From contig JAPWGK010000022.1 in assembly GCA_029641185.1 (NCBI GenBank), forward strand, positions 62,001 through 126,000: a DNA stretch of 64,000 nt. The letters are read 5' to 3'. This document shows, in pieces, positions 58,155 to 64,000 of this stretch. Below the pieces are notes generated by a model that searched no databases, was not told where the DNA came from, and saw only the letters and a program-made list of their open reading frames with translations. Source of the stretch: Pseudofabraea citricarpa. Lineage: Eukaryota > Ascomycota > Leotiomycetes > Helotiales > Dermateaceae. The first letter of the stretch is position 1. The number at the start of each line of letters is the position of its first letter. A program made the translations under genes and the position numbers.

Positions 58155-60914
58155 TTACAGTCCTAGCCAATAGCTAGTTTTCTCAATCTCGAATTCTCCC
58201 TCGATAAATTCACCTGTGCTGCTCCCTCCCACCATTACCTTGTATACACCTTCCTGGCTACACCATTTGTCATGATACTCATCCCAGAAACTGGTAGCAC
58301 CCGGCAAGTCAAGTATGATTTCTACCGTGGCGCTTGCACCCGGTTGCAAGTACACCTTTTCGAATCCTTTCAATTCCTTTGTTGGCCGCTTAATCCGTGG
58401 CGAGGTGTGCGCCACATAAACTTGTAGGACTTCTGCACCTCCGACGGTGCCGGTATTTGTCACAGTAGTGTGAACAGCAACTTCCTGCGAGGATATCTTC
58501 TTGACAACAATGTTCGAATGCTCAAAAGAAGTGTATGATAGTCCGTGTCCAAAAGGGAACAGTGGCTCAATGCCAACTTTCTCAAAGTACCGGTATCCAA
58601 CATAGACGTCCTCGCCATAAAGAACTCGGCCCCCTTCAGAGCGGTAGTTTAAGTATGCGGGGTTGTCTTGGAGACGTCGAGGGATTGTGAGGGGTAGTCT
58701 ACCTGACTATATTTCTCTGTTAGCAACCGAAGGCTCAGTCGGAGGTGCAATACTTACAGGGTTCACATCACCATAAAGGATGTCTGCAATACCATTTCCA
58801 GTCTCATTTCCCCCGTACCAGGCGTGCAGAACAGCTTTCGCTTTTTCTGCCCAAGGCATAGTTACTGGTGTTCCACTTTGAACAACTACCACCGTGTTTG
58901 GGTTTGCCTCTAATATCTTCTCAACTAACTCATCGCTGTGCTCGGGGAGGTCCATGGTTTCACGGTCTTGTCCTTCAGTTTCCCACTCGCCACTAAGTCC
59001 AACAAACAGAACCACCTGGTCGACGGTCTTTGCTAATTCAGCTGCCTCTGCTATCGCATCCTTAGGATTCAAGCGTTTGCACCCACTAAATCTGAAGCCA
59101 CCGTGTCCAAAATCAACCACTCCCGGGGCCTTCAACTTGCTGGTCTTGGCGCAACCCCATTTCACGACTATCTTATAAGGCTTTCCGGCTTCCAGCTCCT
59201 TAGTGCCTACTTCTTCCAAGGTGCCAGACCCAAGGAAGCTAGGACCTGATCTTTGGTTGTCAACGTTGCTTACGATAAGCTCATCGTCAATATACAAACG
59301 GCCTGTACCTTGCAGACAGAGTCCAAAGTCATATGCACCACTCTCCTCAGGCGTGAATATTCCTTCGGCATCGGCATACCATATTGGGGCAAGGTCTGGA
59401 TGGCTGTAATCGATGAAGAAGATCATCGAATCTGTCAATCGTCGCTCTTCAATCGACTTTCTAGTTGTTATCTCTGGAGATTCGTTGTACACTTTCAACA
59501 TGAATCCATCCTGTCCATCAATGGTTTTAAGAAGTTTGCCAAGCAAAGGAAGAGACTGGTGACCGTAAACACCCTGCGCAAACTCGACCCCTACTTCTGA
59601 CTTGGAAGCTACACCATCGAAAGGAGTGACAGTGTAATAAGGATTCAAGCTCGCGCTCCCACCGCCACAGTAGGTTGTGATTTTCGAGTTGGGACCAATA
59701 ACTGCGATTCTCTTATCTCTTTTGAAGGGGAGAATGTTTTCTTCGTTCTTGAGCAAGACTAACGAGTTTGCGGCCACCTTTCGTAATAACTTTCGATCTT
59801 GCTCTCGGTCTAATTTGTGTTCTGGAGCATTTTCTGGTATTCCCGACTTGCTGGACAATTTAACGAGTTTGAGGACTGCACGAACTCGATCGTCTAATTG
59901 TGACATTTTTACTTTGTTCGAGACCACGGCGTGCGTTAAGGCCGAACCACGCCAGCGTGTTGGGCCTGGCATCTCAAGGTCTAGACCGGCCTTGATTGCG
60001 CCTGTTGTGCTGTATGTTCCGAACCTATCGAGTCTCATTCAGCACTGCTCTTCAGCGAGCAATAATTCGCGTCCACATACCAATCTGACATGACAAGTCC
60101 ATCCCATTTCCACTCTTCCCGAAGAATCTCCTTGAGTATATGCGTATTTTCAGCAACATGTGTTCCATTTACCTGGTTATATGCTGTCATGATGGCTCCC
60201 GGTTGGCTGAGCTTGATGGCGAGCATGAATGGAAGGAGATAGATCTCTCGGAGGGCTCTCTCTGTCAGTATGGAGTTGACGGCCTGAAAGAATGAGGTTA
60301 ATTTTATATCATTCTCAGGAAAGCCGAAAGCTGGTGTACTGTAAATGATGAGTACTTACCATGCGTTCGTGCTCCTGATCGTTGCACACAAAATGTTTCA
60401 GTGTGGCAACGATATCTCCTTCCTTGATACCTCTACAGTAATACCCAGCAAGAATTCCAGACAAAAACGGATCTTCTGAATATGACTCGAAGCCTCGTCC
60501 ACCTAATGGAGCTCTTTGAATATTGATTGTCGGGCCTAGAAGTACGTGTGCTCCCTTTGCCTTTGCTTCTGCTGCTAACAAATGGCCAATTGATAATACC
60601 AAATCTTTATCAAATGTAGCTCCAATTGCTGTACCACACGGCAGACAAGCAGCTGGGACGCCATCGAAAAATCGTGTTCCTCGAACCCCGTTTGGTCCGT
60701 CTGAGAGGCGGATGGAAGGAATATTCAATCGAGGGATTGGAACTGTGTGCCAAAAATCCTTTCCTTGGACCAATTAGTATTTTTACTTCTTTTCAACTTA
60801 CATTCTCAAGGAAGTGTGGGGGGTTTTACCTGCTGTGAGAGCTACCTTTTCTTCAAGTGTCAACTGCTCGAGCAGCTCGTTTACGTCGAATTCTGGTAGA
60901 GATTGTGAGCCCAT
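58155..60914 (-). CDS. Intracellular GH3 beta-glucosidase with PA14 domain
   Basis: Exons 60914-60830, 60763-60360, 60283-60081, 60024-58758 and 58706-58155 give 836 residues; all junctions keep frame. There is no signal peptide ([18 protein letters not shown]), so the enzyme is probably cytosolic. GH3 motifs: [63 protein letters not shown] and GLVMSDW with the nucleophile Asp (about Asp230, split by an intron next to it). A PA14 domain of about 140 residues interrupts the GH3 C-terminal domain at roughly 405-545 ([20 protein letters not shown]). The end has [12 protein letters not shown] and a fibronectin-III-like domain. It should hydrolyse short beta-glucosides such as cellobiose inside the cell; the divergent sugar transporter supports that. 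Confidence 0.96.
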
Positions 60915-61594
60915 ACTGATCAAATTTTACAAAAACAATGGCATGGAATTGAATGAATAACAGATGGGAAGAGCAAAAGATGAGACGGATCTTTAACATT
61001 TGTTAAGACCGAGGTTTCGAGGCTAGCTATGTCATCGGGACCCAGAGATACGGCTCTGCGTCTGAGATCGGGGAAAAGAGGAGGCTCGCTAAAAGCATGG
61101 TCCAACAACAATACGATCTTCAATACGAATCTGGTACGAAGCGACAGTGGGATTTCGCCGCGCAAACTCCGCAAGCGGGGATATTTCGCCGCACTTTTCA
61201 TGCAGTTAGCCCCTTCAAACCTCACACGCCATTTAGGGTCACGAGTCTGAGTTTTCGTTGCCTGACTCGGCGTCCACGCCATGCTTTGACATTGCTTCTG
61301 GCTCTAGCGACGCTCATCGGCAATCCTCTCCGTCGGCGAATTCGCCAAGGGGCGGAGAAATACAATTCCCCTTTAAACTTTTCCACACTTTTTGACTGGC
61401 CGTTCCCCATACATGACTCCATGGGAAAGAGTGTGGGGACTACACATGGTCTGGCATCTGGGGTGTTGTTGATTGTGAAGAGCACGATATAAAGTCTTGC
61501 CATCGTGCCTGTTAAGGGTCCATTCTCAACATCCCACTCGACTTTGTCATTCCTCCCCCATTCTGTCTTCTTCTCGCTGCCCCTATCTCCCATC
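60915..61594. promoter_or_regulatory. Shared divergent promoter with CreA-type sites and CGG palindrome
   Basis: 680 bases between the GH3 and sugar-transporter starts. Three matches to the CreA consensus SYGGRG are present on the plus strand: GCGGGG (61175-61180), GCGGAG (61352-61357) and GTGGGG (61433-61438). A symmetric element, CTCCG at 61328-61332 and CGGAG at 61353-61357, brackets the palindrome GGCGAATTCGCC (61335-61346); CCG/CGG half-sites of this kind bind zinc-cluster activators such as XlnR or CLR. ATTTCGCCGC occurs twice (61152 and 61183). Role in carbon-source control is inferred. Confidence 0.6.
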
Positions 61595-63304
61595 ATGGCG
61601 ACCACGGGCGATGTCAGTCGAATTGAATCGCCAGTAACGCTCAAAGCTTATGCTCTAACGGCATTTGCAGCTTTTGGTGGAATCCTCTTTGGTTATGATT
61701 CTGGATACATCTCTGGCGTTCTCGGAATGGACTACTTCAAATACCAATTCGGCAATGTCGTCTCTGCAGACTACGACAAGACGTCTTTCTTCTTCGAGGG
61801 CAGTTATTACATGTATCAGACATGGGAGAAATCACTCATCACATCCATCTTGTCGGCCGGGACGTTCTTCGGTGCCCTTGGCTCTGCCCCCTTCGCAGAT
61901 TGGATTGGCCGTAGGACAACAATCATTCTTGGGTGTCTTATCTTCACTGTTGGGGTTGTCCTCCAGACGGCTTCGACATCTGTTGATCTCCTGATCGGAG
62001 GCCGAGTCATTGCTGGCGTGGGAGTTGGTTTCGTTTCAGCTGTTATCATTCTATACATGTCTGAAATTGCTCCCAAGGGCGTGCGTGGTATGCTTGTTGC
62101 AGGCTACTCCTTCGCCGTGACAGTTGGTCTTCTTCTCGCCTCCTGCGTAGGATATGCTACACAGAACCGCATGGATACCGGGTCATACCGCATCCCTATC
62201 GCTATCCAGTTCCTGTGGGCTATCATCCTTGGGATGGGATTGTTGTTCCTTCCAGAGTCACCGCGGTGGTATGTCAAGAACGGCAAGCTTGATAAGGCTG
62301 CGAATGCTCTCAGCAGACTTCGTGGCCAACCCGAGGATTCGGCATATATCCAGGACGAACTGAACGAACTGATTGCAAACTACGAGTACGAGGCCAACAA
62401 CATGAATAGTGGTTGGTTAGACTGTTTCAAGGGTGGATGGAGCCCGAGTGGTAACTTACGAAGAGTCATTGTTGGAATTGCTATGCAAATGATGCAACAG
62501 TGGAGTAAGCCAAACATACCCTTACACGTCTGATAATTCAAATGCTAATATGAATCATCAGCTGGTGTGAACTTCATCTTCTACTACGGTACAACCTTCT
62601 TCCAGCAGGCCGGAGTTCCCCAGACACCTTTCATTATCGGTATCATTACAACCGTGGTCAATGTTGGATCGACACCTCTTTCATTCTGGACAATTGAACG
62701 ATTTGGTAGACGAGCCTTGCTTATCTACGGAGCTCTGGGCATGCTGTAAGAACTCCATCTACACCAACAACGTCTTCTCTTTTCCTAACATCTGACTAGT
62801 ACCTGCGAGTTCATCATCGCCATCGTCGGCACCGCAGCGCCAGACTCGGGCGCCGCAGGCTACGTCCTCGTCGTGTTCGTGTGCATATACATCGCCTTCT
62901 TCGCGTCGACATGGGGCCCAGCATCGTGGGTGATCATCGGGGAGATCTTCCCGCTGCCCATCCGCGCAAAGGGCGTCGCGATGGCGACGGCGTCGAACTG
63001 GCTGTGGAACTTCGTCATCGGCTACATCACGCCCTACATGGTCGACCAGAACGAGGGCAACCTCGGCGCCAAGGTCTTCTTCGTCTGGGGCTCGACGTGC
63101 ACGGCGTGTGCCGTCTTCGCCTACTTCATGGTCCCTGAGACCAAGGGCCTCAGCCTCGAACAGGTCAACAAGATGATGGAGGAGTGCACCCCTCGCCAGA
63201 GCGCCAGGTGGGTCCCGCATTCTACCTACGCGGCTGAGATGGGTATGGATAAGCATGCGGTTACGCCGGCCGAGGGCGTCGAGCATGCTGAGTTGAAGGT
63301 CTGA
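61595..63304 (+). CDS. MFS sugar transporter (hexose/oligosaccharide permease)
   Basis: Exons 61595-62504, 62562-62745 and 62800-63304 give 532 residues in frame. Start at the first ATG; the upstream open frame begins without one. Sugar-transporter (PF00083) motifs appear in order: GGILFGYDSGYISGV in helix 1, DWIGRRTTI after helix 2, GRVIAGVGVGFVSA in helix 4, LPESPRWYVKNGK, QQWTGVNFIFYYGTTFF in helix 7, ERFGRRALL and a late PETKGLSLEQV. Twelve helices are plausible. Substrate could be glucose, lactose or cellodextrin. The divergent neighbour is an intracellular beta-glucosidase. The third exon is much more GC-rich and uses G/C-ending codons almost exclusively, unlike exons 1 and 2. Confidence 0.95.
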
Positions 63305-64000
63305 TCTTGTTGCAAGAGCTCGTGTCGATTTTAGAAATCGTTCGCTGTGAGATAGTAGACTTGTATGTGTATGTATGACTGCAAGAGAGTAATTGTATTT
63401 TAGTCTTCATCCCCTGTAGCTGGTACATATACATATACATATATATACATAGATACGATAAACATGAATGTCCTGGTTCTCATCGCACGATCTTGTTGTT
63501 CTCTACATGTAGAGGGAGCTGAGGTAGAACAGCCAGCATGTTTTCAGCCTGTCTTCGGGATATTGGTAGGTAGTAAAACTCTCACTCATTCTGCTCATGT
63601 ACAACCCCGTCCGCTTCTATACGCGAGTGTATATGAGGATGAAGACGATATCATGTAATATACGTCGGTATCATCAGCTGGAGTCGTTCGTTCGACCAGT
63701 GAGTGTTGCAGAAGTGATGAATTGTTTTTCTTTTTTTTGTTCTTTGGTGGTTTTGGTAGTGGTAGTTCTTTCCGCTTAGTAGGTAATTTGATATCCCAAC
63801 TGAGAATCCGATTCGAGATGAGTCTGATTACACATGTACAGGCCCCAAAATAATCGACAGTGAAAAGTGGGAAGCGAGAAGTGTTGATTTTCCCGCTACC
63901 TAGCTACTTCGTGGTGGATTGACGGGCTGGCTACCTCGAGGGCAAATGGCTGTGCAGTTTTTTTTTGGGTATAATATCTTCGGGTGTATCTTCGCCCGAC
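63305..64000. other. Intergenic flank, no gene
   Basis: 3' flank of the transporter. A TACATATACATATA tract lies around 63424-63451, perhaps part of the 3' UTR. Short frames are not supported. Confidence 0.5.

Overview
The window looks like nuclear DNA of a filamentous ascomycete. The genes are interrupted by short GT-AG introns, mostly 44-90 bases, with CTAAC/CTGAC branch points. Families present are typical of Pezizomycotina: a rhodopsin-domain (PTH11-like) membrane protein, BBE-type FAD oxidases, an ABCC pump, an Stm1 ribosome protein and a Yap-type bZIP. A leotiomycete is my best guess, but the sequence alone does not prove it. All exon structures below were traced by hand from splice signals and reading frame; where every junction keeps frame I give high confidence.

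Layout. 0.5-6 kb: a secreted FAD-linked oxidoreductase (-), a 399-bp MITE with TA target duplication, and an 8-exon rhodopsin-domain membrane protein (+). 6-9.7 kb: a long stretch without a convincing gene. 9.7-14.1 kb: a small secreted protein (-), a conserved unknown (+) and a GH5 exo-1,3-beta-glucanase (-). 15-22.8 kb: a full-length ABCC/MRP transporter (14 exons), an unresolved gene remnant, and an FAD monooxygenase of the salicylate-hydroxylase type. 23.4-26.6 kb: a degenerate protein kinase and a small acidic protein gene with duplicated exon-intron units. 27.4-29.5 kb: an unusual secreted Ala/Gly/Asn-rich protein encoded by 16 exons whose 15 introns are all phase 0 and fall into related families.

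30.5-45.1 kb: a bestrophin-like channel, an eight-cysteine secreted protein, a 14-exon secreted protein with N-terminal YxY repeats, a nuclear-looking protein with a duplicated NLS module, a small basic protein, a type-B carboxylesterase and an F-box-like protein. 45.6-46.7 kb: a non-coding-looking element with long terminal inverted repeats flanked by TTAA. 47.4-55.2 kb: a protein with a duplicated CxxH-x8-CxxC module, an MFS transporter, the Stm1/HABP4-family gene and a Yap-type bZIP factor with a long, microsatellite-rich upstream region. 58.2-63.3 kb: an intracellular GH3 beta-glucosidase with PA14 domain and a sugar transporter, divergently transcribed from a 680-bp promoter that carries CreA-type sites and a palindromic CGG element; together they look like an uptake-and-hydrolysis unit for oligosaccharides.

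The most unusual feature is the 16-exon mini-exon gene at 27394-29496 (-). Next are the tandemly duplicated units of its neighbour at 25.6-26.6 kb and the two inverted-repeat elements.
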